Below are positions 41,282 through 50,983 of a DNA stretch of 64,000 nucleotides, one piece after another. This DNA is from Mesobacillus jeotgali. GTDB lineage: Bacteria; Bacillota; Bacilli; Bacillales; Cytobacillaceae. The translations under genes and the position numbers were made by a program. The notes under the pieces are model-generated. The model saw only the letters and a list, made by a program, of their open reading frames with translations. It ran no database searches and was not told where the DNA came from. The first letter of the stretch is position 1; each line of letters begins with the position of its first letter. The stretch lies in assembly GCF_002874535.1 (NCBI RefSeq), contig NZ_CP025025.1, positions 432,001-496,000 of the forward strand. Direction: 5' to 3'.

Positions 41282-41495
41282 TATTGGCGCCCAAAAAATC
41301 GAGTTTATGGAAAAAGAGGTCATCAATAAGGCGTATTGGCGCCTAAAAGATCGAGTTTATGGAAAAAGAGGTCACCACTAAGGCGTATTGGCGCCCAAAA
41401 GATCGAGTTTATGGAAAAAGAGGTCATCAATAAGGCGTATTGGCGCCCGAAAGATCGGGATTTTGGAAAAAGAGGTCACCAATAATGCGTATCTG
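41282..41495. repeat. tandem array C, four units of exactly 52 bp
   Basis: TATTGGCGCC begins at 41282, 41334, 41386 and 41438, and a decayed start (TATCTGAGC) at 41490, all 52 bp apart. The unit includes GATCGAGTTTATGGAAAAAG and AGGTCA(C/T). The sequence is unrelated to arrays A and B. Between the chemoreceptor terminator and the small coat-like gene. Non-coding. Confidence 0.93.
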
Positions 41496-41620
41496 AGCAC
41501 TCACCAAAGCAAGTCTACAATAGTCTTAATACCTTATACAGGTGCATTCGCCCAAGCCAATACCGTGATAAACGCATATAAAAGTAGTGAACACAAAAAG
41601 AGAAGAGGGAGGTAAGCCGT

Positions 41621-41812
41621 ATGCGTGCATACAGACATCCTTATCGTTCGCAGGATCAGAGGTTTTTCGGCTGGGGCTTTGGATTACCGTTTTTAGGTGG
41701 TTTGGCTGGTGGATTGTTGGGCGGAGCGTTATTTTACCCGCGACCTTTCTATCCCCCATACCCGCCAGTTTATCCGTGCTGCCCGCCGCCTAGATATCCG
41801 TATTATTATTAA
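41621..41812 (+). CDS. small Gly/Pro/Tyr-rich protein, coat-like
   Basis: 63 residues. A Gly-rich hydrophobic middle (GFGLPFLGGLAGGLLGG) is followed by a Pro/Tyr/Cys-rich tail (YPCCPPPRYPYYY). Composition resembles small Bacillus spore-coat or exported surface proteins. GGGAGGTAAG precedes ATG at 41621; another frame overlaps but lacks a site. No function can be stated. Confidence 0.65.
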   Translation: MRAYRHPYRSQDQRFFGWGFGLPFLGGLAGGLLGGALFYPRPFYPPYPPVYPCCPPPRYPYYY

Positions 41813-41828
41813 TTTGCCAACAAATAAA

Positions 41829-41862
41829 GGGAATGAGCTGTTCAGCTCATTCCCCATTTTTA
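41829..41862 (+). terminator. rho-independent terminator
   Basis: GAATGAGCT-GTTC-AGCTCATTC followed by CCCATTTTT. Confidence 0.75.
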
Positions 41863-41901
41863 TCTTTATAAAAGAATAAACTTTTTGCACTTAGATTAGT
41901 G

Positions 41902-42106
41902 TCTAGCTCCAGCGCCTAGCCAGTTTTCAGCCCTGAGTGCGCTCCTTGAGTATCTTGCGAGAAGCGTTAGCTTTGAGCAGCTCGAGTCGCTTGTCTAGTT
42001 TCTGCGTTTCTGGACAGTCGGCTACACATTTCGATTTCGGTCCGTCAATGAAGTCAAAGAGCGACTTCACCGGTCGGCCCTCCAGCGCTTGCCTACGCTT
42101 TTCTGC
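41902..42106. repeat. mosaic interspersed repeat, copy 3
   Basis: Opens with CTAGCTCCAGCGCCTAGCC, then CTTGCGAGAAGCGTTAGC and GAGCAGCTCGAGTCGCTT (shared with copy 4), then TGAAGTC-AAAGAGC-GACTTCA and GGCCCTCCAGCGCTTG (shared with copy 1). It fills the gap between convergent genes. Confidence 0.8.
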
Positions 42107-42901
42107 CTAACTAATATTTGCTTGTTTGATTTCATGCTTATCCATGAATTCGAGTGCCCGCTGGTTGAAATCATCAGCTTTATCTATATTGCAGACATGA
42201 CCGCACCGCTCGAGAATCATCAGATCGGAGCTTTCGTCCCCGTGAAGGTCTTCTGCTAATTCCCTGACAAACATATGGTCCTCAGCCCCTGAGATATAAA
42301 GCTTTGGGACATCTGAGCTTTTTTCCTGCACATTGCTATAGGTGGTTTCGACATCTCCGGCAAGAGGATACCAGGCGAGGAAATTCTTTCGTTTCATCTT
42401 ATAGGCTTCCTGGATGAAAAATCTTCTTGAGCCTTTATGGTTACCACGAGGCATCAGAATCCAGGCCAATATGCGGTACAGCCACATGAATGGAATGAAG
42501 TTCCTTATTAACCAGGCGAGTTTGATCAGTGATTTTGCTAATAGGTTTAATCGGGTGATTGCTCCGCCAAGGACTGCTGACCTCACACGTGCGGGCTCCG
42601 TCTGCAGCAGATGATGGACGATGATCGTTCCCAGCGAAACGCCGACAAAATGGGCCTTGTGGATTGAAAGGTGGTCCATTATCTTGAGAATCTCTCTGAT
42701 AATCAAATCAAAAGAAAAGCTGCCCTTATAGGAATCTATGTCAGGTGATTTTCCATGCCCAGGCATGTTAATCGCGACTATATTATATTTTTTCAGGAAT
42801 GGTTTTAGCTGCTTGTAAAAAATATTCGAGTTCCCGCCAATTCCGTGCAGCAGAACAATATACTCCGAGCCGCGGCCCTTATACAATCTGTAATCTAGCA
42901 T
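42107..42901 (-). CDS. alpha/beta hydrolase
   Basis: 264 residues with the alpha/beta hydrolase fold. Oxyanion-hole motif LLHGIGGN, nucleophile Ser in GVSLGT (residue about 91), acid Asp in SGAEDHMF and His in CGHVCNID. INMPGHGKS is also typical. The cap region (about 125-190) is basic and hydrophobic, suggesting a lipid-like or aromatic substrate. AAGGAG precedes the ATG. Single gene; substrate unknown. Confidence 0.87.
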   Translation of the reverse strand: MLDYRLYKGRGSEYIVLLHGIGGNSNIFYKQLKPFLKKYNIVAINMPGHGKSPDIDSYKGSFSFDLIIREILKIMDHLSIHKAHFVGVSLGTIIVHHLLQTEPARVRSAVLGGAITRLNLLAKSLIKLAWLIRNFIPFMWLYRILAWILMPRGNHKGSRRFFIQEAYKMKRKNFLAWYPLAGDVETTYSNVQEKSSDVPKLYISGAEDHMFVRELAEDLHGDESSDLMILERCGHVCNIDKADDFNQRALEFMDKHEIKQANIS

Positions 42902-42982
42902 CCGATTCTCCTTAGGCGTACTTGTTGTGATAATAATGATACCCTTGATGCTGAAGTTAGTAAACTATTGAGGCGAAAATAA

Positions 42983-43020
42983 CGACAGGTACCATCTGGT
43001 AAAGATGATACCTGCCGTAT
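42983..43020 (-). terminator. terminator of the amylase-pullulanase gene
   Basis: On the minus strand GCAGGTATCATCT pairs with AGATGGTACCTGT (one mismatch) with a short T-rich tail. Confidence 0.65.
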
Positions 43021-43025
43021 GAAAG

Positions 43026-46000
43026 TTATTTCTTCTTCCCTTTTTTGTCCACCTTAATCACAACTGTAGTAAGCGGATCAAGTGTCAATTGGTCTTTTGT
43101 TAATTTAAAGCCAGATTTCTTGGATACAGGGGTCTTGCCGGCTTCGTCGTTGTCAACGAGAACCTTAGCTTTAGAGAAGTCAAGGTCTCCTAAAGTTAAC
43201 GTACGAGCTTTCATATCGGCATTGACGAATACATAGTACGTACCAGTCTTATCAGTCGATACGTTTTCGTATGCGATGACCAAGTCTGAATCTTTGATTT
43301 CAGGTAAATCAAGTAATCTTACATTCTCATCAACGAGTTCTTTTTCGCCGAGGCGGAAAGCGTTCGTTGATTTTCTCAGCTCAATCAAGCCTTGAGTGTA
43401 AGCTTGTGTTGTTGTGTTGACGGAGTATTCCTTTTTGTTTGTTGCTTTTTGCCAGTCAAACATATTGATGGCATCGGAAGAATCGTATGAATCGTGAATG
43501 AAGTATCCGAATGGATTTCCTTGCTCATCTGTCAATTCGTGATACTTTTGCTCAGGAACGCCTTCGCCTTTCCATTGCTTCGTTCTTCCATACTCCTGGC
43601 CTGCGTGAAGGAAAGCAGTACCTTGTGACGTCAGGATCAAGGAGTTGCCAAGCCTGATACGCTTGTGGATCTCAAGATTGTTCTCAGGAATGGCCGGATC
43701 CTTTTTAATCGACTGGGCAATGACATCATACAGCGGCAAGTTATCGTGTGCCCCGATGTATTGGACCATGTCGCCCGGATCGTCGTCAGCTGTATTGCCT
43801 GGCTGGCCTTTGATATTGTTGAAAATCGTGTTGATATCACGCGCACCGCCGGTAAGGAATCGAGGCTCACCTTCGGAACCGAAGCCTGACTTCAATTCAT
43901 TGCGGATTTCATCAGAGAAGACGCCGACATCATCTGTTTTGTCCATCCAATCCTGGTCAGCACCCATGCCCTTAAGTTCTGGTTCCGCGATGTGGCCAGC
44001 GAATGTTCTCCAGCCTTCACCGATGAACAACGCATCAGGATTTACAGATGCAGCTGCATCGTATGCGTTCTGGACTGCAGGATAGGTTGCGTCACCCATC
44101 ATATCGAAACGCATTCCATCAATCTTGTATTCTTCGAACCAGTATTTCACTGAATCTACCATCAGCTTTTCAGCCATTTTGTGGCTTGTTGCCAGGTTGT
44201 TTCCGAAGCCGCCAAGGAAGTTTCCTTGTGCGTCCTGGAACGCATAGTAGTTAGGAACGATATCATTCAGCTGGCTGGATTGTGCCATATGAGTGTAAAC
44301 AACGTCGAGGACGACACCCATTCCAGCATCATGGATCGCATCAATCATCATTTTCAATTCTTTTACACGTAATTCAGGATCAGTTGCATCCTCTGAATAA
44401 GCGCCATCTGGCGAGAAGTAGCTGTGTGGGTCATAGCCCCAGTTATATTCATTGCCGCCAGCAGAGTAATCAAGTTCTCTTTGGCCCATCTTTGTTTCAT
44501 CGCCATAATACCAAGCCATGACAGGAAGCAATTGCACGTGTGTTACGCCAAGTTTCTTAATATAATCCAGCTTGTCGACGAAGGCATTGTAAGAACCCCA
44601 TCTAGCGTTCAGGTCCCCTTCGATAGAAGGGTCAGAAGTGAAGTCACGTACATGAACCTCATAAATCACGGCATCTTCGCGCTTCTCATAGCCTTTGATT
44701 TTAGCATGGTCGAAATCTTCAGGGTCTGTTCCGCTCATGTCAACAATCGCTGCTTTACCAACGGTGTCACCATCCGGACCAGCTTCACCCTTCGTATTCA
44801 CTGTGAAGGCTGCCATTGATTTTGCGTAAGGATCAAGAACTTTCTTTGTCACTCCATCATTTGTCACTTCATACTGGTAAAAATAACCCTTAAGATCGGT
44901 TACATTCAGGTCGCCAGGAGCAACGTCCGCAGACCAGACTCCTTTTTCACCCTTTGTTAATTCAATGCTGCCAATTTGCTCTGCTGCATTGTCTTTATTG
45001 AAGAAGTTTGCCACAACCTTGCCTGCTTTTGGAGCCCAAAGTTTTAATGTGGCTGCACCATCTTTATAAGTAGCACCAAGGTCATCGCCATCGTAAGCGT
45101 ACATTTCATCAAGCATTCTCCATCCAGATGAAGCAGAAACGGTTCTGCCTGAATACGTGATGGACAATGGAAGTTTTTCTAAATCGAATTGTGCTGTTAC
45201 TTCTACTTTTTTGTCTCCTGCAATCTTCACACTTTCAATCTCAACAGTTGTACCGTCTGCGTCTTTAATCTCCAGTTTCGATTTCAGATCTTCAGCTGTT
45301 AAGCCGTCTGTCATGGTAAAGCTCAGTAAAATCGTGTCCTCGGAAATCACTTCAGCAGATGTCAGGCCCGTAGCCTGCTCCCAGTAAGGAGAAACGTAGA
45401 CATTGTCATCGCCTTGTTTAACCCAGACGTGGTTGTATTTGTCCAGGAGATTGAAGTTCTTATCTCCGCCATCTTTGTTGCCATTTGTCTTGTTTAGGGT
45501 AATCATACCGATTTCTTTCGCATTTTCCTTCAACTGAATGTCAACATAAGCCCCATAGCGATCAGTTCCAGTGAAGGAAGCAGCTCCTGTTGGCCATCCT
45601 TCAGAAGGTGCAGCGACATCGCCCCAGTTCCAGAGACCAAAGTTTTCATAATCTGCATTGTCACGCACATAGTGGACGCGGACTGTGTTTTCAGGCAGGT
45701 TGACTGGTTCGTAAGTGTAAACCTTGTCATCGCCTTGCTTGATAAAAATTTCATTGATATCAGGTGAAGTGATCGTAAAGCCTTTGTCTCCGCCGTCTTT
45801 ACCAGCATCACCTTTTGTTACGTCCATAACGAGGAAGCCGATGTTCTTCGCGCCCTCTGCAAGTTCAACATCAATGTAAGCGCCGTAGCTGTCTGTTTTC
45901 TCAAACATAGTAGCACCTGTCGGCCAGTTGGCAGAAGGGGAGGCTACCTCGTTCCACAGCCATGCGCCATAGTTTTGATAGTTATTGTCGTCACGTTTGT

Positions 46001-48587
46001 AGTGGATACGGATATGGTTCGCAGGGATTGGGTCAACCGTTCCATCTCCGCCGCCATCTCCAGAACCAGCAGCTGCAGCAGCTGTAATCGTACCATTTTC
46101 AACCGTTAGTAAAACAGTACCGCCATCTGCTTTAGATGGAATTGACAATGTCACTTTTCCAGCTGATGCAGTGTAAATTTCACCAGAATAGTGGTCTGTG
46201 ACAACTGCATTTTCACCATCAACAGTCAAGGTGACTTCTTTTGCAGCATCAGCAACGTTCAAGCCAACATATGCCGCTTCATTTCCGTGTGTTCTTGCAA
46301 AAACCATGAACTTATCAGCGTCAGTGCCGCCTATTGTTGTACGTTCACCTTTTGCGAACACTTCAGAATGATCGCCTCTGAAGTTCAATATCTTTTGATA
46401 GTGTGCAAGGACATCATTGCCTTCAACCTGATCCCAGGCGAGGTCATAACGGTTGTCATATTGCGGATAGTTGTTTGCTCCGGTTTGTCCAAGTTCTTCA
46501 CCGTAATAAATGACCGGCTGGCCTTTAGCAGTTGCCTGCAGGGAAGCAGCAACCTTCAGCTTGCCTTCGTTATTTCCGGCAACGTGAAGGAATCCGTCTT
46601 CGTCATGGCTTCCCAGGAACTGTCCTAAAGTTGCCGTGTTATCGATTTTTGCGTTACGTGTAGTCAACGCATCATTTGCAGCATTCAGGTTTCCGTTAAC
46701 AAAGGAATGCGCAATATTCTTAAAGTCAAAGTCAAGCAGGGAGTCCATCATACCTGTTTCAAGGTATCCTTGCTGGTTGTCAGCACTTGCTCCCCAAGCT
46801 TCACCGATCATCTTATGTTCAGGCATTTTTTCAGTGATCGCGTTCTTGAATGCCTTCCAGGTTGCATCTTCCACGTGTTTTACTGTGTCCACGCGGAAGT
46901 AGTCGATAGTGTTGCCATTAGCAGTAGTAGCTTTGTCAATCCAGGCAGTTTGCCAATCAATGATTTGCTGGCGTACTTCTGGATCTTCTGTCTTAAAATC
47001 AGGAAGTCCAGCTAATTCGCCAACAACTTCATCTGATCCAACTTCGTCACTTGTACCCTGGCGAAGCAGATTGCTGAAAGTGCTGCGTTCTGCATCTGTT
47101 GGGTATCCAGCTGGAGGTTCAGCTACATTTCCATCAATGTCTTTCAAGCCATAACCAGTGTGGTTCAATACCACATCGACCATGATCTTGATGCCGCGTT
47201 CATGTGCTGCGTCAATAAGGTTATGGAATTCTTTCATTGTCCCGAAGTGGGGGTTCAATTCGCCAAAATTGCTTGCCCAGTATCCGTGATAACCGTAATA
47301 AGAAGGCTCACCCTCATCGTAGCGGACATTGTGCTTAACATTCTCAACAATCGGGCTGATCCAGATCGTATTAACACCCAATTGGTCTAGATAATCTAAT
47401 TTCTCAGTGATTCCTTTAAAATCGCCACCCTGATAGGTGCCGCGGTCAGTGGTGTCATAGTTCAAATCATAAGGATCATTGTTAGATGAATCCCCATCAA
47501 AGAAACGATCTGTCAGCATGAAGTAAATGATGGACTCATCCCAGTCAAAATCATTTTCACCAACGGACTGTCTTGTTTTCACATCCACAGTTGCTGAAGC
47601 ATTATGGGCATTCCCGAATGAATCGATAACTGTTAGGGGAATCGATTTTGTTCCTGCTGTTACATTGTCATCGACGCTAATTGTCACTTCTTTTAATGAA
47701 GGGTCGATTTCAAGAGCATTAGATCCACCCAGTTCAGAGACATCTGCAGTAATTTTGCTGATCTCAATGCCTTCAGTCAGTCCCTGTACATCGACAGTCA
47801 GCACAGCGTTTTGATTGTAATCAATTTCTGCTGGATTGACAGAACCTGAAACCGTCAGTTCAGCTTTTGCGTAGGTAATTTTTGAAGTGCCATCAACTGT
47901 ATTGTAAGGATCGGTTACTTCGTTAGTAACCCCATCTTTGGTTACGAGATAGGTGTATTCATTTGTTCCATTCGGAATGTTCTCATATGAAACTACGAAT
48001 CTCTCATTCTCAGGCTCGTATGTCATTGGAAGGGTTTCATCATTGAATTTCAATTCTACTTTTTCGATTGAGCCCATTGCATCATTGGCGAAAAGCTCTT
48101 TATCACGATAGAAGAAAGTTGCCTTTCCATTATCAATGACTGGAGCCGATCCATCTGGAACGATGCGAATTTGCTCAACGCCACTTGTAATGAATGCTTT
48201 TGTAATGGAATCGTTCTGGTTAACCGGGATAAAACGATCTCCGAATTCCTTTTGAGCAGTATTCCAGTCAGTAGTACTGCGAAGGACAAAGCCAATTTCT
48301 TTGGTGGCTGGTGCAACAGCAATATCAGCTACCGCTTTGTTGCCATCATATTTTTGAAAATTGATCTGGTCATTTTGCACTCCTGTGTTCCAGACCCATA
48401 TATTCCATTCGCCAAAATTTTGATCCTCACGAATGTAAGTAAAGCGCACTTTGCGATCAGTCGACTCTGAGGTAACAGTTGTTCCTTCAGCATTGGCCTG
48501 CTGGGCAGGTACAAAAGGAAGCCACAAACTCAAGATCATGATCGCCGTCATGAAAATCGAGAAACTACGTTTTGTACTTTTTCTCAT
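43026..48587 (-). CDS. secreted bifunctional alpha-amylase/pullulanase
   Basis: 1853 residues. Signal peptide to about residue 33 (QQANA), an N-terminal CBM41-like starch-binding domain (about 45-150), Ig-like domains, a GH13 alpha-amylase-type domain (about 350-790; nucleophile in YFRVDTVKHV, acid/base in MIGEAWG, GSHDEDGF), a Gly/Asp linker, two more CBM41-like domains in tandem (about 875-1090), an Ig-like domain, a CBM48 domain (about 1180-1290) and a GH13 type I pullulanase (about 1300-1750; YNWGYDP, DGMRFDMMGD, FIGEGW, IGAHDNL), with a C-terminal beta domain. It should cut both alpha-1,4 and alpha-1,6 bonds of starch and pullulan. The layout recalls alkaline amylopullulanases of Bacillus. 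Two cre boxes upstream imply glucose repression. Confidence 0.9.
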   Translation of the reverse strand: MRKSTKRSFSIFMTAIMILSLWLPFVPAQQANAEGTTVTSESTDRKVRFTYIREDQNFGEWNIWVWNTGVQNDQINFQKYDGNKAVADIAVAPATKEIGFVLRSTTDWNTAQKEFGDRFIPVNQNDSITKAFITSGVEQIRIVPDGSAPVIDNGKATFFYRDKELFANDAMGSIEKVELKFNDETLPMTYEPENERFVVSYENIPNGTNEYTYLVTKDGVTNEVTDPYNTVDGTSKITYAKAELTVSGSVNPAEIDYNQNAVLTVDVQGLTEGIEISKITADVSELGGSNALEIDPSLKEVTISVDDNVTAGTKSIPLTVIDSFGNAHNASATVDVKTRQSVGENDFDWDESIIYFMLTDRFFDGDSSNNDPYDLNYDTTDRGTYQGGDFKGITEKLDYLDQLGVNTIWISPIVENVKHNVRYDEGEPSYYGYHGYWASNFGELNPHFGTMKEFHNLIDAAHERGIKIMVDVVLNHTGYGLKDIDGNVAEPPAGYPTDAERSTFSNLLRQGTSDEVGSDEVVGELAGLPDFKTEDPEVRQQIIDWQTAWIDKATTANGNTIDYFRVDTVKHVEDATWKAFKNAITEKMPEHKMIGEAWGASADNQQGYLETGMMDSLLDFDFKNIAHSFVNGNLNAANDALTTRNAKIDNTATLGQFLGSHDEDGFLHVAGNNEGKLKVAASLQATAKGQPVIYYGEELGQTGANNYPQYDNRYDLAWDQVEGNDVLAHYQKILNFRGDHSEVFAKGERTTIGGTDADKFMVFARTHGNEAAYVGLNVADAAKEVTLTVDGENAVVTDHYSGEIYTASAGKVTLSIPSKADGGTVLLTVENGTITAAAAAGSGDGGGDGTVDPIPANHIRIHYKRDDNNYQNYGAWLWNEVASPSANWPTGATMFEKTDSYGAYIDVELAEGAKNIGFLVMDVTKGDAGKDGGDKGFTITSPDINEIFIKQGDDKVYTYEPVNLPENTVRVHYVRDNADYENFGLWNWGDVAAPSEGWPTGAASFTGTDRYGAYVDIQLKENAKEIGMITLNKTNGNKDGGDKNFNLLDKYNHVWVKQGDDNVYVSPYWEQATGLTSAEVISEDTILLSFTMTDGLTAEDLKSKLEIKDADGTTVEIESVKIAGDKKVEVTAQFDLEKLPLSITYSGRTVSASSGWRMLDEMYAYDGDDLGATYKDGAATLKLWAPKAGKVVANFFNKDNAAEQIGSIELTKGEKGVWSADVAPGDLNVTDLKGYFYQYEVTNDGVTKKVLDPYAKSMAAFTVNTKGEAGPDGDTVGKAAIVDMSGTDPEDFDHAKIKGYEKREDAVIYEVHVRDFTSDPSIEGDLNARWGSYNAFVDKLDYIKKLGVTHVQLLPVMAWYYGDETKMGQRELDYSAGGNEYNWGYDPHSYFSPDGAYSEDATDPELRVKELKMMIDAIHDAGMGVVLDVVYTHMAQSSQLNDIVPNYYAFQDAQGNFLGGFGNNLATSHKMAEKLMVDSVKYWFEEYKIDGMRFDMMGDATYPAVQNAYDAAASVNPDALFIGEGWRTFAGHIAEPELKGMGADQDWMDKTDDVGVFSDEIRNELKSGFGSEGEPRFLTGGARDINTIFNNIKGQPGNTADDDPGDMVQYIGAHDNLPLYDVIAQSIKKDPAIPENNLEIHKRIRLGNSLILTSQGTAFLHAGQEYGRTKQWKGEGVPEQKYHELTDEQGNPFGYFIHDSYDSSDAINMFDWQKATNKKEYSVNTTTQAYTQGLIELRKSTNAFRLGEKELVDENVRLLDLPEIKDSDLVIAYENVSTDKTGTYYVFVNADMKARTLTLGDLDFSKAKVLVDNDEAGKTPVSKKSGFKLTKDQLTLDPLTTVVIKVDKKGKKK

Positions 48588-48669
48588 ACGGATTTTTTCC
48601 TCCCTAGATTAAATGATGTAGCTAGAGTAGTAGAAAAATCTCCTCCTCTCTATTATTAAGGAATCTAAG

Positions 48670-48683
48670 TGAAACCGTTTGCA
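48670..48683. promoter_or_regulatory. cre box 1 of the amylase-pullulanase gene
   Basis: TGAAACCGTTTGCA, 12 of 14 consensus positions, 83 nt upstream of the start codon. Confidence 0.7.
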
Positions 48684-48716
48684 CAACAAGGTAAAAAAAT
48701 TTAAAACCTCAAATCA

Positions 48717-48730
48717 TGCAAGCGCTTGCA
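48717..48730. promoter_or_regulatory. cre box 2 of the amylase-pullulanase gene
   Basis: TGCAAGCGCTTGCA, a perfect palindromic CcpA-type site. Confidence 0.8.
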
Positions 48731-49034
48731 ATTAACTATCTTCTTAATTTTACAATACTTTCAACTAGCCAGCAATGGCTGTAGAACAGGCTGTTTGCAT
48801 GTAAATAGTGCCAAATTACTACACGATTCGATAAGGTAATAGGTTTAAAGTATAAAGAGATTGTCAGTTTTTATGCTATTTTCTTGAAAAGCTAATTGGA
48901 TACGAGGAAAGATGTCGGAATAAATATATTAAAATGATAGAAAATGAATAATAAGACCTATCTGAAATGTCTGCTTTTTTAAGGAAAATCATGTATCTTT
49001 ACGATAGATAGCTTAACGAAAGAGGTATTGGAAA
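48731..49034. other. AT-rich intergenic region, nothing named
   Basis: Divergent promoter space between the amylase-pullulanase and NAT genes. No hairpin, ORF or repeat that I can support. Confidence 0.5.
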
Positions 49035-49820
49035 ATGAGTAAACTAAACCAGCTTTTCCGTGAGAGGATCGGGATGCTTATCTCTGCGCCTGTCACATTA
49101 GCAAAAATGGATGAAATTCTTGAACAGACCGCGGCTGCAATCCCATTTGAAAACCTGTGCACGCTTTCTGGTGATTTAAATGAATTGAATGAGGATAATT
49201 TGGTTGAGAAAATCATCCAAAGGAATGAAGGCGGCCTATGCTATGACTTGAACGGCATTCTCTATTTATTTTTAAAAGAGAATGGGCTTGATGTCCAGCT
49301 GATTTGTGGGTCAGTGTATGTCCCGGATTTCAACGGCTTTAGTCCAACGGGCAGGACGCATGCTGCGATTTTACTGAATGACGCAGGCAAAAGATATTTG
49401 GTTGATACTGGTTTTGGCGGAAATCTGCCGTTAAGACCGGTGCCGATGGATGGGACAGAGATTAGTTCCCCTAATGGGGATTTTCGTATTAAACAACATA
49501 ATAGTGAGTTTGGAGATTACATTTTAGAGATGAAGCTGAAATATAAGGATTCTGATTGGAGAATTGGATACGCTTTTGATTCAAGGGAGCCGGTTGGTAA
49601 TGTCAGCGATTTATCTGAAATGAAGAAAATCATAACGGAACATCCGCAGTCCCCTTTTAATAAGAAGCCCTTGCTGACAAAAGTGACAGTTGATGGAAGC
49701 ATGGTGCTAACGGAAACTAGTTTTACAAAGTGGACGGAAGATGGAATTAAGAAAGAGGAAATAGATTCGGAACGCTTCAAGGGACTGGCAAAAGAATTCT
49801 ATAATATTGAACTAAAATGA
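49035..49820 (+). CDS. arylamine N-acetyltransferase
   Basis: 261 residues, acetyl-CoA-dependent transfer to arylamines or hydrazines. The catalytic triad is visible: Cys in NEGGLCYDLN (residue about 69), His in GRTHAAIL (about 109) and Asp in LVDTGFGG (about 124). IPFENLCTLSG is the usual N-terminal motif. AAAGAGG before the ATG. Followed 50 nt later by an EcsC-like gene on the same strand, possibly one transcript. Confidence 0.92.
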   Translation: MSKLNQLFRERIGMLISAPVTLAKMDEILEQTAAAIPFENLCTLSGDLNELNEDNLVEKIIQRNEGGLCYDLNGILYLFLKENGLDVQLICGSVYVPDFNGFSPTGRTHAAILLNDAGKRYLVDTGFGGNLPLRPVPMDGTEISSPNGDFRIKQHNSEFGDYILEMKLKYKDSDWRIGYAFDSREPVGNVSDLSEMKKIITEHPQSPFNKKPLLTKVTVDGSMVLTETSFTKWTEDGIKKEEIDSERFKGLAKEFYNIELK

Positions 49821-49879
49821 AACTTTACTATGGTGTGAACCGTTAATATAGTATCAAAAATGACAGGTGGATGAAGCAG

Positions 49880-50698
49880 ATGGATTCACGGGACTACTTA
49901 TTGAATGAACTAAAGGAAATTGAAAAATGGGAGAAGGACCAGAAGGGGCTTTGGTTTTGGGAGCGCTTGACCCGTCTGCCATTCAAGATGCTTGATCGGT
50001 TTACTCCAAAGTTCATCCAGGAGAAGGTAGGACTCCTGCTTGATGAGCTTGGAAGCTACATACAAACGGGAGGACAATATTTAACGAGCGAGAAGTCTGT
50101 GTTTCAATTTTTCGAGAAAAAGACTGGCAGGAGAGTCAGCCAGCTTACAGATATGGAGCGCGTTCCGGTGGAAGAAATGAAGCAGGCATCTCTTGCACTT
50201 GGCGAGCAGAGGAAGAAGGCAGCGACGATCCAGGGGGCAAGTACAGGTATCGGTGGAATATTCACTCTCGCGATTGATATTCCTGCGGTTCTGGCCCTCT
50301 CGCTAAAAACAATACAGGATATCGCGATCATCCATGGTTATGATCCAAGAGATAAAAAAGAACGTGTATTCATCATTAAGTGCCTGCAGTTCTCTTCAGC
50401 GGATGTTGTAGGAAAACAGGCCATCTTGAATGAATTGAGTGATTTTAACAATGAAAGTAAATCAAGGGAAGTCATCTCGCAGCTTCAGGGTTGGCGCGAG
50501 GTTACCTTGACGTATACAGAATCATTTGGCTGGAAAAAACTGCTCCAGATGGTACCCGTGGCGGGGATTGTCTTCGGCGCATTCGCCAACCGGTCGATGG
50601 TCAGCGACCTTGCCGAAACCGCGACGATGTTATATCAGAAGAGGCGGATTTTGGATAGGCTGGATCAAGTTACAGATTCCGCAGATTTGCCAACATAG
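49880..50698 (+). CDS. EcsC-family protein
   Basis: 272 residues. Long helical N-terminus, then hydrophobic helical region GASTGIGGIFTLAIDIPAVLALSLKTIQ... (residues about 115-145), the usual core of EcsC-type proteins, and VPVAGIVFGAFANRSMV near the end. ATG at 49880 (GGTGG about 9 nt upstream) is preferred over the adjacent ATG at 49871. EcsC was named for the ABC-transporter locus ecsABC of B. subtilis, but here no such genes are adjacent. Role unknown. Confidence 0.85.
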   Translation: MDSRDYLLNELKEIEKWEKDQKGLWFWERLTRLPFKMLDRFTPKFIQEKVGLLLDELGSYIQTGGQYLTSEKSVFQFFEKKTGRRVSQLTDMERVPVEEMKQASLALGEQRKKAATIQGASTGIGGIFTLAIDIPAVLALSLKTIQDIAIIHGYDPRDKKERVFIIKCLQFSSADVVGKQAILNELSDFNNESKSREVISQLQGWREVTLTYTESFGWKKLLQMVPVAGIVFGAFANRSMVSDLAETATMLYQKRRILDRLDQVTDSADLPT

Positions 50699-50707
50699 AA
50701 TGAAGTG

Positions 50708-50735
50708 TCCCCTCGATGATTTCGAGGGGTTTTTA
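50708..50735 (+). terminator. rho-independent terminator
   Basis: CCCCTCG-ATGATTT-CGAGGGG followed by TTTTT. Confidence 0.85.
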
Positions 50736-50983
50736 GTTTGGAAATCAATAGGGAAAGGGGCCTTTTTTCAGATACTGTTCTATCGGCATATTATCCTGAA
50801 TGCCCGTGCAATCCGTAAAACATATTTCCTGCTTAACTTTTGCAATGTAAACCAATTAATTCAATTATCGCGATTTCCCCGGTTTTCATTGGACTACGAG
50901 AGCCATTCCCGATAGTTTTGTAGTAGATTCATAGTTTTCGACACAGCTTGAGGAAATTCTACAAAACTGGGGGAGAACGACGA

